Source: Cyclina sinensis (Eukaryota; Mollusca; Bivalvia; Venerida; Veneridae). From it: DNA of 64,000 nt. The notes under the pieces are model-generated. The model searched no databases and was not told the DNA's origin. It saw only the letters and a program-made list of their open reading frames with translations. Shown here one piece after another: positions 23,367-35,479 of this stretch (positions within the stretch are counted from its first letter, which is position 1; each line of letters starts with the position of its first letter). Location of the stretch: contig JAAONU010000011.1 in NCBI GenBank assembly GCA_012932295.1, positions 16,018,136 through 16,082,135 of the forward strand, given 5' to 3'. The translations under genes and the position numbers were made by a program.

Positions 23367-24760
23367 GGTTTATCACCGACAACTAATCTGAAACACCTTG
23401 CTTATATGTGAGCATTCACATCCTATTGTTTTAATGCATGGTCTATTTTTTATTGTTTTTGTGGTTTCTTAGTTCAAATCACATCTATACTTCACAACCG
23501 AAATTACGCAAACCCGGCTGAAAAATCTTGTTCATTTTTACAAATTTCAAATGAGTTTCCAGATGTACAGGTAATACTAAGTGAATAATGCGACAAACTG
23601 TGATCTGGGCTTTTTATATATTAGAAGAAAAAGGGCACGCGGAAACGTTGTTACAGAAACGATCCCCGGATAATTTAACAATTAAAAAACAGAACAATTA
23701 CTTGCTTAAAAAATATGAACCACATTTAACCTTAAAAGTAGAAAATGTGAAACCTTACATTTTACTTGATAGCCCTTAATTAGTTTAAACCGTGAACAAA
23801 CACGGATCTTATTCTAAAATTCTTTGAATCTGACATGAACTAACAGAGGCATTCAAATTGTGATCTTAATCTAAGCTTAACTTTAATACTCCGTTTAAAC
23901 TACTGAATTAAATACTGTATAGTTAATCATTTCAAACGAGACATACATGTAACTACTTCGTGATATGTTTACCAAGCTTGGACTATGCAATAACAAGACA
24001 AAAATAAGCGAGAATCATATGAAATGCGGATGTAATAATGCATTTTAACTGATTTCGTTTTGTCATTAACTTGTTCGTTTGTCCTCGCCTAAAAGAGTCG
24101 TGCCTGTTTTTCATGTAGAAAATGTAAGCAATGACATGAAACTTAAAAAATAATTTGTTTGAACTGCAGTGCATATTTTTCGTTTTGATTCTACGTTGCG
24201 AAACTGTAAAGCTGTTCCCTTTGCTTGTAAAAGTATTTTTGTTGTTTATTAAGTCTTGTTTCAACAACATCCGTCCTGACTGTTTAAAAACTATACCAGC
24301 TAACAGCTGGAACACACCGTTTGTCTCGATTGTATATCATCTGTTGTTTTATTTCAGTAGGTCTGCCCGTTTGTCTAATCGAAACAGTAATACACTTTTT
24401 TTTCTGAACAGATACTGAAGTTTGTTCCTCTTTATTTGCTTGTAGAACATGCAAAAAGCGTGACCCAGTATAATGATATAACAAAGATTTAGACTAAATC
24501 AATATATTCAAGAATAACAAAATGAAATATGTATTGTGTAAATAGTAAGCTGGTGTAAAATCCTGACAAACCAAATATTATGTTCGCGGCGTTTTTTTAT
24601 TATTATTTTTTTTTTTATTTATTTATTTTTTTAATTTTTATCCCTTGAAATCACCATTTCCATGGAAGATTATTGAAGCCAGGAGTAGATCACTAACAAG
24701 CAGTTGTGATTTTGTCTGATTTCCTTTTCGGATAATATTTTGTCTTTCCCTTTATCAAGT
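23367..24760. other. No gene recognised upstream of GPCR2
   Basis: AT-rich DNA with short, unremarkable open frames (23588-23779 +, 23983-24315 -). A T-rich run lies at 24592-24632. The GPCR2 promoter is expected close to 23367, but nothing specific can be marked. Confidence 0.35.
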
Positions 24761-25935
24761 GCCGGTATAATGAAGTAAAGTAATTATAACCCGCACAGAA
24801 TAATGACCCCGGTCATTTTTTAAAGAGAAGTAATCATATTATTGTGATCTCCCTACTTAAAAACTGACCTTCGCGAAAAGTTTTGACCCCACATAGAAAA
24901 GTGACCCCCAGGTCATAATATTATGACCCCTCTACGCGAAGTTAAAAGACAATGCGGGAAAAAGAAAGTAACGGACGCCACGCTTCCTCCTTCCTCCCCC
25001 TTTCCGCTATTCTCATAATATATTAAAGAGTTAACAGAATATAATACAAAAATATACATGATATAATATACGGTCTACATAATAAAAATGCACATAACAT
25101 AATAAACGCTGTATGTAAAATGATTTAATACGCACATGATATAACAAAGAGTATACGAACATAATAAGATTGCTCATGCTATGATAAACGGTCTACAATA
25201 TATAAGAAAGAGTTTCCATGATAATAAATGCACATAAAATTACAATCACATAGAATAATAATGAATGTACATAACATAATAAAAAAGATACAACATAATA
25301 AGTTATCTATATAATAAAAAGTTATGGTAAGATAACAATGTCAAATGTCGCATTCGGCGGCGAAACAAAAGCATATGTAGCTGGGGCAAAGTATGATCAA
25401 AAGTAACTGCACCAATGGCATGGTGAAGAAGAGCTCAATCGACTCCTCACAAAGTCTAATTGTGTAACATCAGTTATCTCAATGGTCATATTTGTGGCAA
25501 AACTCTTATTAGGACTATCTGTCCTTTCTTATAGGCGGAGAACATGACTTTTGACACAACAGTAAACAATCTGTAAATGATCATTATTAAGAAACTATTT
25601 GAATGACGCGCACGTCAGATTTTCTTTCAGGTTGAAGATATTGTGCAGTTTCCTGTAGTAGCACGAAAACAAATTCTCTTCATGAAATTTGTAAGATGTT
25701 CTTCTGCAACGAAAACAGCATTTACAACAACAACAACATGTGTTAGCAATAACAACACTTGCAGTAGTTAATAGTAAGTGATCGAACTGGTGGGGGTCAA
25801 CATTCTTCAGATTTCATCGAAGGGGTTAATATTTTTAACGGGAGTCGGTATTTTATAGAAAAGGGGTCACTTTTTTCTACAGAATAATGACCAGGCTTCG
25901 TTATTCTGTAGGGGTAACTTTACTTCATTAACGGC
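24761..25935. mobile_element. 1.17 kb non-autonomous DNA transposon with inverted ends
   Basis: The left end GCCGGTATAATGAAGTAAAG and right end CTTTACTTCATTAACGGC are inverted copies, and the match continues inward for about 45 bp ('acagaataatgacc', inverted as 'ggtcattattctgt'). The subterminal zones carry several TGACCCC motifs on the left (24804-24930) and the inverted GGGGTCA on the right (about 25790-25870). The middle (about 25010-25330) is an AT-rich mini-array of 'acataataaa'-like units. No transposase frame. I cannot fix a target-site duplication. Confidence 0.8.
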
Positions 25936-27100
25936 TCGTAAATGAAACAACCCAACGGTCTATCAGTTACCACACTTGCACCTAAAAATTATGAATGAAA
26001 ATAACTTCAGAACAGTGTACAGTGCAAATCCAATCCAAGACGAAGCTTTTACAAGTAATAAGATCATGACTAACCTCTCGATAACGTTGAAAGAAGAACG
26101 GATTTCAGAGCAGAAAAGTAATGATCAATATTATTTATTGTTTTGCTTTGATCTTTATCTCACAGTCTTAACTAGTCTGTCTCAAACAATTGCTAATCCA
26201 AGTCAGTCCTTTTAATAAAATGACTTCAAAACGTATTAGGGAACAATTTCCATATTGACATTTGGAACGTTCCTTCTCTGTGAAGAGTCGAAACATAACA
26301 GTTTTTAGCCACATATTCGAATAAGCCATGTAGAAATTAGTAAAAGTTGGTTAGGACTGATTAATGTGTGTATTGTTGAAGTCTAAATTAATAAATATGA
26401 AAATATGATTGTATAGAACCGTCAGCTTGAGGGGAGTTTTTGTTGTTGTTGTTGTTGTTGATGTTTTCATTATTTCTTTTTTCCCCCTTTTTTCAGAACA
26501 GTACTGAAGTACATACAGTGTGAAAGTTTAGAAGCACTAAAATTCCTTATATATTCATAAAACTCATATTAGTTTACAGGGCTGTAAAACATAGAAGACC
26601 CAATTAAAAAACCTTTAACGTATATATTCCGCATCTGTACTACTGAAAAATAGCAAGGCAAGAGATGTAGGTGTCATGTTTCAAACAAGGAAGATATATC
26701 TGCTCAGATTGGGATATGTGAAACAAAACCTATCATGAATTCTTGTTGTTGTTGTTGTTTATATATCAAGAGTAACTAATTTCAACCAAGAGTGCCTAGT
26801 TTCAGTCCAGAAAAAGAGAACTTTAAACAACCTGGCCTAAAATCTAAATTAGGAAGTTGAAATTCGAAGTTTAGGAAATATTCAATCTCACAGTTGGTTA
26901 TGCCACTAGTTTCGATTCTAGAAATTCAGTAGCAAACCGTGTGAATGCGATATATTGCAAAAGAGTAGGGGTGACAGCTACCTAGCACTATCTAATTAAG
27001 TGTACTATAGCAGACGCAAAAGAAGAATGTTATACTATGACTGTGATTCAACATTAAATTTCAGGCAGCAGAATTCACCATAATTATATAAATTGATAAC
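25936..27100. other. No gene; TTG microsatellites
   Basis: Contains short (TTG)n runs at about 26440-26461 and 26740-26758. No coding sequence recognised. Confidence 0.45.
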
Positions 27101-27104
27101 GTAT

Positions 27105-27325
27105 GCAGTTCCACTGGATGGAACGCGAGCTAACTGCACTAGAACAATGTCGTGTCAGAAAGTTTTGACAAGGGCTGCACCGTAGAGAACTTCGTTGAGT
27201 ATGCACGAGCAACTCACAAGGAAGAAAAAAAGCAAACTGTTTCGCTACATTGTTATATAGAGGCATTGTAATAGAAGAAAGTACCACGAAAGCAGGAACT
27301 TGCTCTGATTAGAGCACTCACTTTG
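27105..27325 (+). mobile_element. Short, internally deleted copy of a dispersed repeat
   Basis: Its left part (gttccactggatggaacg, then acaatgtcgtgtcagaaa) matches the start of the element at 27530. Its right part (agaggcattgtaa, gaaagtaccacgaaagc, ttgctctgatt, agagcact) matches that element's end. The middle of the long copy is missing. No inverted ends seen. Confidence 0.65.
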
Positions 27326-27529
27326 GGCGATTGTTCCTCAATAACACATAGACCGATTTTCTTGCAGTTGGTATCAAATTAAAGATGACGCTACAAGCAA
27401 AAATTTCAGACCTCTTCGATGTATGTACGTCTTCAGGTGATGCAGGAGAGCTCCGTGTTTTTGAATTCTCAAAATTTACAGAATTTACCAGATGAATGCA
27501 TAACGTATACATGTACTTTTTAAATATTC

Positions 27530-28205
27530 AGTTGTACCGGGTGGAGCGCGAGCGAACTATACAATAAGAGACAATGTCGCGTCAGAAACCTATGCATGGC
27601 TAGTTGGGCTCGGGCTTGCAACTAAGGGACGCTGCTAGCTCCACAGTGGTAAGTAGATAAGGTCACACATGCCTTAATGAAGTCACATCGCTGAGCTACA
27701 GCGTGCTTACGTACGGCGACATGCCTTCTGTACGTCTACGGAACTGAACCGGGTACAGGTGTGTAGCCCGGATGAGTCCTAGACAACACCAGCTTTTTTG
27801 GACCGTGGCTAGGTTTAAAACGGATTGCCAGTGTTACGGGCGAGGTAACCGAGTAACTCAATATTGAAAAAAAAACGTTATAAAAACATATTTAAGGAAA
27901 GGTTTTTCCCTCGAGGATTGAACGCCGTTGGGAGCGGTACACAGCCATGGACTGAAACGAGTCTCGTTCGCTTTCTGACGGTATGTCGCACTGGCCAACC
28001 CCTAGCTTTTCAAAATGCCGGGGCAGACCGTGCCAAATCGGTCCAAAACGCATGTTTATTTAGTGCTGCATCGTTACAATTTCGTTCTATATGCACGTGT
28101 AAATCATTGAAATATAAAAGCATTCTGTTGTCATATACAGAGGCATTGTAACCAAACGAAGTATCGCGAAAAGCGGCAATTTGCTCTGTTTTGAGCACTA
28201 ATTTC
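27530..28205 (+). mobile_element. Longer copy of the same dispersed repeat
   Basis: Starts 'gttgtaccgggtggagcg' and ends with 'ttgctctgttttgagcacta'. The interior is GC-richer than its surroundings (27590-28030) and contains a 95-codon open frame at 27864-28151 without recognisable motifs. The element class is unresolved. Confidence 0.6.
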
Positions 28206-28479
28206 AGATATCATGTTTTCAGGCTTTTTTCTGTTTTCCTTTAAATCGATGTAATTGTTATTAGAACTAAACAAAGAAAGACAAAAAAGAATTTCTAAAA
28301 TAAAGTTCATACACGAGTACATAAATGAAAATGAGATAAAGTTAATGCGACTCAATTAAGGCCCTGGAGGAGCCAATGGCATTTTGAGTGCATATCTAGA
28401 TTTCAATTTCATGTAGAATATTCAGAAGTAAAGTATAATTTCCGTAATATAATTTCTGTATTAAAATTTCAGTTTCTTA

Positions 28480-28900
28480 ATTGAAAATATTCAAAGGTTT
28501 TATATCTTATACAAATAACACCAATACCAATTTTGACACCAGTGATATGATTTAAACAATCTGATAGAGGACGACTAGGTGAACCTGACTGCAAAATATC
28601 TATGTTCTAGGCCTGGTGGTTTCAGACAAGAAAATTTTCAAAGTTTTTCCTTTCTGTTGCCATAGCAACTGGGGTTCTTTATGGTATTCAATTTTTTGAA
28701 CAACTTTGGTAGAGATTCATGCAAGGAACATTCTAGCAAAGTTTTATCAACTTTAAGCTGGTGGTTTAGGAGGAGATGCTGTTTAAAGGTAATAAGACCT
28801 GTCCGCGGACAGCACGCTCCACTTTTCTCAGTGCTGGATAATAAATTATAAGAGGTCCAAGTGAAAAAAATTGAGTGGAGGAGGGCTAGTACCTAGACAT
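28480..28900. repeat. Pearl-type repeat fragment
   Basis: Contains 'aatatctatgttctaggcc', 'tggtggtttcagacaagaa' and 'catgcaaggaacattctag', as at 46800-47480, then 'aagacctgtccgcggacagc', 'gctccacttttctcag' and 'ggataataaatta', which recurs at 48720-48800. Confidence 0.6.
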
Positions 28901-29425
28901 GTAAGATGAAAAAGCAGTTTTTTTGGCAGGGGGTGGGGGTTGGGTTAATGAGGATTGCGGGCACGTGGGGGAGTTACTCATTCAAGATATTTTTTTTGGT
29001 GGGGGGGGGTGGGTGGGTCTGGTGACTGGTGGAGGTTTGAGAGTCGATGGGGAATCAAAATCAAGTACCTACGTGTTAAAAAAATTCGGGCGAGGTTGGG
29101 GGGGGGGAAGTCCCATGCAGGGGTTGGGGAAAGTACCTACCCCCTACCCATCCCATGTAAATAAATAGTTTAGTTCTAGGCTGGGGTGTGGGTTACCCAT
29201 GCAAGAACAAAGAAATTAGGAGGGGAAGGTCAAGTACCTACCGCCGGTGGGGGTGTGGGGGGGAGGGGAAGGTAAGAGGGCGTCCCCATGTGTAAGTATG
29301 TGTGTGTGTGTGGGGGGGGGGTGTAGTCAAGTACCTACGTATTAAAAAAAATAATGGAAAAAAATTTGGTGGGGGTGGGGGGTAACGCCCAGGCAGGGGG
29401 GATTCTTCAAAAAGTGGAGCTAAAA
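28901..29425 (+). repeat. G-rich degenerate tandem array
   Basis: About four to five units of roughly 100 bp, each with a G run, 'caagtacctac' and 'catgtaa' or 'catgcaa'. G runs of 6-10 at about 29002-29016, 29099-29108 and 29311-29320 make strong G-quadruplex candidates. A (GT)n run lies at 29298-29311. The open frames here are driven by glycine codons from the G runs and are not genes. Confidence 0.7.
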
Positions 29426-32400
29426 ATGGACAAAGGGCAATCACAAAAGCTCATGTTAAGCATATGCTTAGGTAAGTTAATTTGTTTGTATTTTCCATTG
29501 CATTTTCATTAAGGCTTAACACACATCTATGACCACTTTTAAAGAATTGATGATTTCTGATCCAGATCATCCAACTGACAGGCACAAATTGGTCACAAAT
29601 GGATTTCAACACCACCTAAAATAAACAGACTCATTCTGTATACATACCCCCTTGAATCATGAAAAAAACAGAATAAGGCACGTATATTAATGTTAATAAG
29701 ACAAGAGAAATAAACTTTTACATTTCTGCCTGTTCTTGCTCTGTACCTTCTTGCCATCTATTTCACAAACTAAAGTTTATTTTAATAAAATGAAAAAAAG
29801 CAGAAAAGGAATTCATGCTTAATTAACATCCATCTTGTAACAGGAGACACCATTTCTGTGTCTGATAAAATGATAAAGTTTGTATGGTAAATGACTGGAA
29901 CAATATTCAACAAATTCCAGTTCACTTTATTGGTAAGGAAATACACAAGTACTGTATTACAAATACTTCAAAAGGTCAAGTGTTAACTATCTCAATATCT
30001 CTGTTTTGCCACGTTAAATTTTATCTGAAGCTTTTTTTGAGGTACAGAAACAAAATTTTCCTACATGTACCTTTGAGGATATGAAGATTTCACAGTTCAA
30101 ACAGCTGATAAGTTTAGTCCCAAAACTGAATTTGAGTTGTTCCCCTTGCAATTAGTAGATAAAGTCTGACCTAAACTGAAATAGCTTTTAAGTTTTACAT
30201 TTTATTGTAGGTTTTATTTAATGTTTAAAACTGACAAAATGAATAATATTTTCTTTTCTTGGCTACCAGTTGTAAAGTCCATACACTTTCAAGGGCATCT
30301 CAATGTAGTTTCAGTCACTTTCCCCCTTTACCCAACTGTGTCCTGAAAAGAAATGTGTGTTGTAATTGTAACATGTTACAATGTAGAATTGCATTGATGT
30401 CATCTGACATCTCAGTAACAATAGTTTTAATTTCTAAAGCAATTTCTATTTCAACAACAACAGTGTTTGACAAAGTTTAATAATAAATAATAAATATACA
30501 TAAAATGTATCTTTCAGATAACATGACATAAGAAACCATGTCACTGGCCTTTATAGCTCATAGTTTCAGGCACTTTTGCTTCATTTGACATGTCCTACAT
30601 TCAAATCTCAACCAGTGTGTGATGCTGGCAAAAATGACTATTTGCATCAGTGCTCAAAGACCAGAGTTTACACCTGCTGTGATGACATATGCAGGTCAAC
30701 ATGTTGGTATTCTGTATCAAAGTTTGCCTGTTATTTATAACAAAAGTCTTTTTTTCTATTACATATGTACATAAATTACTCTCTTCTCTGTTTTCTCATA
30801 TTATTGATCAAATCATATTTCAGAAACTCATTACATGAGGTATTCAATGTTCTAACCAATACTCAAACAAAAAGTTCTACTCACAAAAGAATTGTTGAAA
30901 TCCTCATCTTTACATCCAAACTTGATTCAAGGAAAACACTGGCCACACTCCAGCTAGCACACACAAGGCCCTTAAATAGAAGGGCATTTTTTTTTCAATT
31001 AGTTTAAATGTTTGTCTTATTAACTGCCAGACATCTCAGTATCTTGGTTTAAAACTCAAAAGGTGGGTACTTTATCTCAATTGCCATTTCACTGTTTTAC
31101 TTACTTAATTCATTCATTTTCTACATCTAAAGTTAACTTGTGTGGATAGCCAGTTTCATAATCTGAAATGACAGAGGCAGGAACACATTTTAAGTTAAAG
31201 TTTAACTGATGAATTTGCATCAACAATGAATCAAAAGAAAGTTTTGAATGCAAAGAAAATCTGCATGAATAAGAAACACCAGGTCCAGTTAAGACAAAAA
31301 TAACCTTCTTACCTCACATTTGGTGGTTTCAAAACTGGGTAGCTATTTTAGAGCAACTGCATCAACATGGAAAGCCTGGGTCTCAGCTTAGAATCCCAGC
31401 TGGAGCCCCTTATTTTTCCTATGTTTGTAACTGAACTTTGATTTTTGGATGAAAAAAACATAGCAAACCAAAAACATTGTATTTATTAAAAGAAGAAGAC
31501 AAACATAATAATTTTATCCCTGTAAGTTTATAAAACTGAAATGTCTATTAGTTGCATAGTTTAGTACTTTATTTTTATGCAGTTTAGAAACAAGTTCTTG
31601 TAACATATTTTTGCCACTGAATTGCTTTCTGGGTTCAAACCAGTACTTCCACTTAAAGTGTTAAATGTGTAGAGCAACACGAGAAACACTTGTGGTTGGA
31701 TTTCAACCAGCAACGCCCAGATGAAGTGAACACACAAAGTCACAATGTAACATAAATATCTTCTGTTGTATTGACACCGAAAGAAACAAGAATGCTCGAA
31801 CAGTAAAATATGACCAAGATTGAATTCATTCACTTCTTTACTTGTTCAGTTTATACATACTTGTATGAAATCTAATTAGCTTAATTGATTTAATGGAATT
31901 TAACCCCTCTCTTAGAGTCATTTCATGAGGGCAGTTTATAAAACCATTCAGCATTGTAGCATATATTAAACTCGATCAATGACTGCTTGCTGGGTTCAAA
32001 TATGTAATGGTGCCATAAAATGGGAATGTGTCAAGTATATGGAGACTCTCATTTGTTGTTGGACTTGAACCAGATACCTGTCAGGGCTGTGATGTTTGAT
32101 AAGGTGTCCAGTGCAGGCTCTAACTACCCTTCAACTACTTTTCCTCTAATGCAATGAACCTTTTACATAATATTTACTGAGAAGGCAACCACTGAAAAGA
32201 TAAGTAAATATATTCTGCACTTTAACACAACACTTGTATTCTCCTTATTCTATGATTTTAATTCATGTGAAGACAGAAGCTATAAAGACCTATAAAGTTT
32301 CCTAATATATTAAAGCATTTAGATATTAACAATTTTTATATTCTACCATCAATATAGATAATCTAGCACCAGACCATATCCTCCTGAAAGAAACTGCTCA

Positions 32401-32800
32401 TTTTCATGTCAAGTCCTATTTGAAGCATTGCTCAAACCCATGACCCAAAATCATTGAGAAGTAGCAATTGTTTCACCCCCAGCATTGGTACAACAGTCAA
32501 CCAAGATGAGAATTCTTTCCATGATCTCAAGAACTTTTCAACCTGATTATTTACTTAAAGAACATTTTGCATAATTAAATTACTCTATATTGCATTATTT
32601 AATTTTCATTCATATTGTTTCTGAGACCAAATAGAATAATACATTAATCCTGCAGGTTCTTCATAGAAATTTTGTAAATAACCATGCAGGACCACTAGGC
32701 ATTCTGTCCTCTTTTCACCAGAAAGTTAAATAAGCCTAGGGAGAGATTCAAACCCTCTTACATGATTTGTTTTCTATTTTCTAATGAAATTATATTAATT
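29426..32800. other. Repeat-poor AT-rich region without gene; scattered B-box-like remnants
   Basis: No coding exon recognised. Several short stretches resemble tRNA T-arm/B-box sequence (31632 'gggttcaaaccag', 31986 'gggttcaaatatg', 32747 'gattcaaaccc'), each near text that could be an old SINE head. None is complete enough to call. Confidence 0.35.
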
Positions 32801-33700
32801 TAGGTATTATAATTTGTAAATTCAGGTACTTTAATTCTTAGCTGTTTAAAAGTTTAAACATTAAAGTTAATTTTTGTTATGTCTGTTATTCAATCTGACT
32901 GAAGTACAAGATCTAAATATGATAAGCAGTGCATTATTTATAAGCAGCTGATTTTAACCAGATTGGTCAGTGTTACTCAAACTAACTTTATTTCATTTTA
33001 TTTTATCTGACAGTATTTCATCCTTTCCTTTTAGCTGTTTTTACTTATTCTGCTTTTTTGTTGTTTTACTTTTTTTTTTATTTCTTGTTCTATTTTGTTT
33101 AGTTCAATTAATTAACTTTTTAGATTTTAAGGTTCTGAGACTACTGCAAAAATCATCCTTAATGTAAAGCTAATATGGTCCTAAAACTTTTCTATTAAAT
33201 AGGAAAAAACCATCAAAGTTAATTGTTTTTATGTCTGTTAATTATATTAAGTTTATTTCATTTTATTTTATCTGATTGTATTTTATTTTTTTTTTATTTA
33301 ACTCTTTTTACTTAATCTGCTTTTATTTTGTTGTTTTAGCTTATTTTAGTTTTTGTTCTATTTTGGTTTACTTCACTAAAGTGGTTCAGTTCAATTATTT
33401 TTAAACTTTTAGAAACTCATGCCAAAATAATCCTGTAAGTAATGCCAACATGGTCCTAAAAGAAATACTTTAATTCTTAATAGGGAAAACATTAAAGTAA
33501 ATTTTTGTTACATCTGTTATTTTAGTTCAGTTTATTATATTCTATTTTATCTTTAAGTATTATATAATATTTGGCTGTTTTTTACTGAATCTGCTTTTAT
33601 TAGTTTAGTTCTTACTTTATTTTTAGTTTAGTAAAGTTTAGTGGTCTAGTTGAAGAAGTTAAAATTTTCCTTTATGCTGTGAATCTAATGCCCAAATAGT
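32800..33700. repeat. Three-copy tandem repeat, about 280-350 bp unit
   Basis: Shared blocks 'aaagttaatttttgttatgt', 'ctgttat', 'ttatttcattttattttatct', 'tactgaatctgcttttatt' and 'aatatggtcctaaaa' recur at about 32870, 33215 and 33500. T-rich on the + strand; no protein. Confidence 0.65.
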
Positions 33701-33719
33701 CCTTAAAGTTACGGCAACG

Positions 33720-35230
33720 TGTGCTAATTTGAATGTAATGTGTGCTTCGTGGATTGCTGAAGGAGGGGTTGGTGAGCATACTAGTTATATCTGGGATGGT
33801 TGTTGTGGGATAGGTTAATTTGAATGTGACATGTGTTTTGTGGATTGTGGAAGGCGGGTGGGGAGGATACTGGTAATGTTTAGTGGGGGTGGAGGGGGGT
33901 TACTTTGAATGTTATATGTGCATTATGAATCATGGAAAGATGGAAGGAGTGGTGTGCAAGGGTATAAGTTGTGTTTAAGAGATGCTGGGAGGAGGCATAA
34001 ATCTAAATGTAACATGACATGGTGCTTTGTGGATTGAGGAAGGAGGGGTTTGATAGTCATTATGTATTGTGGGTAGTATGTTTTGTGGATGGATGGGAAT
34101 GGATATAGGAAATATGTTCTAGTGTGAAATATGTTCTGTGGAACAGGGGAAGACCAGGGTTGGGGGTAAAATTTGAGTGTGATGTGTGCTGTGCTGTAGC
34201 TGGGGATGATTCTGGTAATATTAATGTGTGAAAAAAGGTCAGTTGGTCAGGGAGAGACCAGGGGTGGGACTGGGGGTGGTGGAGTAAATTTGAATTTGAA
34301 GACCAGGTGGTGGGCTGGGCTGGCCAATTTAAATGTTGTGCTTTGTGAATCAGGAATGGAGCAGTAAGGGAAGATATTATAAGGTAATGTCTTGTATGAA
34401 ATATGTTTGAGTGTGATGTGTGTTGTATGGTAATTGGTGAAATTCAGAGGATTCTTGTAATGTTAAGTGTGAAAAAATGTTTTGTGGATCAGTGAAAGAC
34501 CAGGGCGTGGGATGGGGATTGGGGTGTAAATTTGAATGTGTCTTGTGAAACAGGAAGTCTGATTTAAGTCGTAAGTAGGGAGGCTGGGGGAGGTATAGAT
34601 TTGCATATAACATGTGCACTTTGGATAAGGGCAGGATGAATTGTGAGGATACTGGTCATGATAACTGTGTAATATATTTTGTAGATCAGGGAAAGACCAG
34701 GGGGTGGGGTTTGTTGGGTCTGGTGGGCCACTTTGAATGTTATGTGTGCTTTATGAATCAGGAATGAAGCAACAGGGGAGGATATAGGTAATATCTAGTG
34801 TGAAATATGTTCTGTGGATCAGGGAAAGACCAGGGTTGGGATGGGGTTGGGGGTAAAATTTGAGTGGGATGTGTGTTGTATAGTAATTGGGGAGGATTCT
34901 GGTAATGTTTAGTGCGAAAAAATGTTTTGTGGATCAGGGAAAGACCAGAGGGTGGGTTGGGGATTGGGGATGTAAATTTGAATGTGCCTTGTGAAACAGG
35001 GATGGAATGTGGAGATCTTAGGGAATTTTGATATGACATGTGCATTGTGGATAAGGCCAGGAGGAGTTGGAAAGATACTCATAATGATTATTGTAAGATG
35101 TTTTGTAGATCAGGGAAAGACGAGGGGTGGGGTGGGGTGGGTGACAGGGTCTGGTGGGCCAATTTGAATGTCACTGGAATGGAGCAGTAGGAGTGGATAT
35201 TGGTAATACATGTATATAAAAGTGATAAAA
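33720..35230 (+). repeat. G-rich degenerate tandem array
   Basis: Repeated blocks 'ttgtggatcagggaaagacc', 'aggggtgggg', 'aatttgaatgtgatgtgtg', 'gaggatactggtaatg' and 'cagtgtgaaatatgttctg', spaced about 100-170 bp with mixed order. Strong strand bias for G. No open frame of note on either strand. Confidence 0.75.
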
Positions 35231-35479
35231 CTATTAAATTGTGTAGTAATGGGTAAATATGTTGTAGAGCACACAGCTACAGAAGGGGCAACATAAGGTA
35301 GCTGTGATGTTACAAAATGTCAGATTTTTATTTCAATACAAGTTTCACCATCATGTTTTAAATGCAGGTCATTATCACAAACATCAAAGCAACAAGGCAG
35401 CAGTGAAGTTTCAAGATCAAATTTGTTTAAATATGGTAATTGCTTTTTAAACAAAGCTAAAAATTTTCTAAAAACTTGT

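Noticed and set aside
28923..29168. Glycine-rich open frame
   Set aside because: Produced by G runs in a tandem array; no homologous neighbours or start context.
30541..32760. Series of tRNA-derived SINEs
   Set aside because: Only isolated B-box-like words; A boxes, tails and boundaries could not be found.
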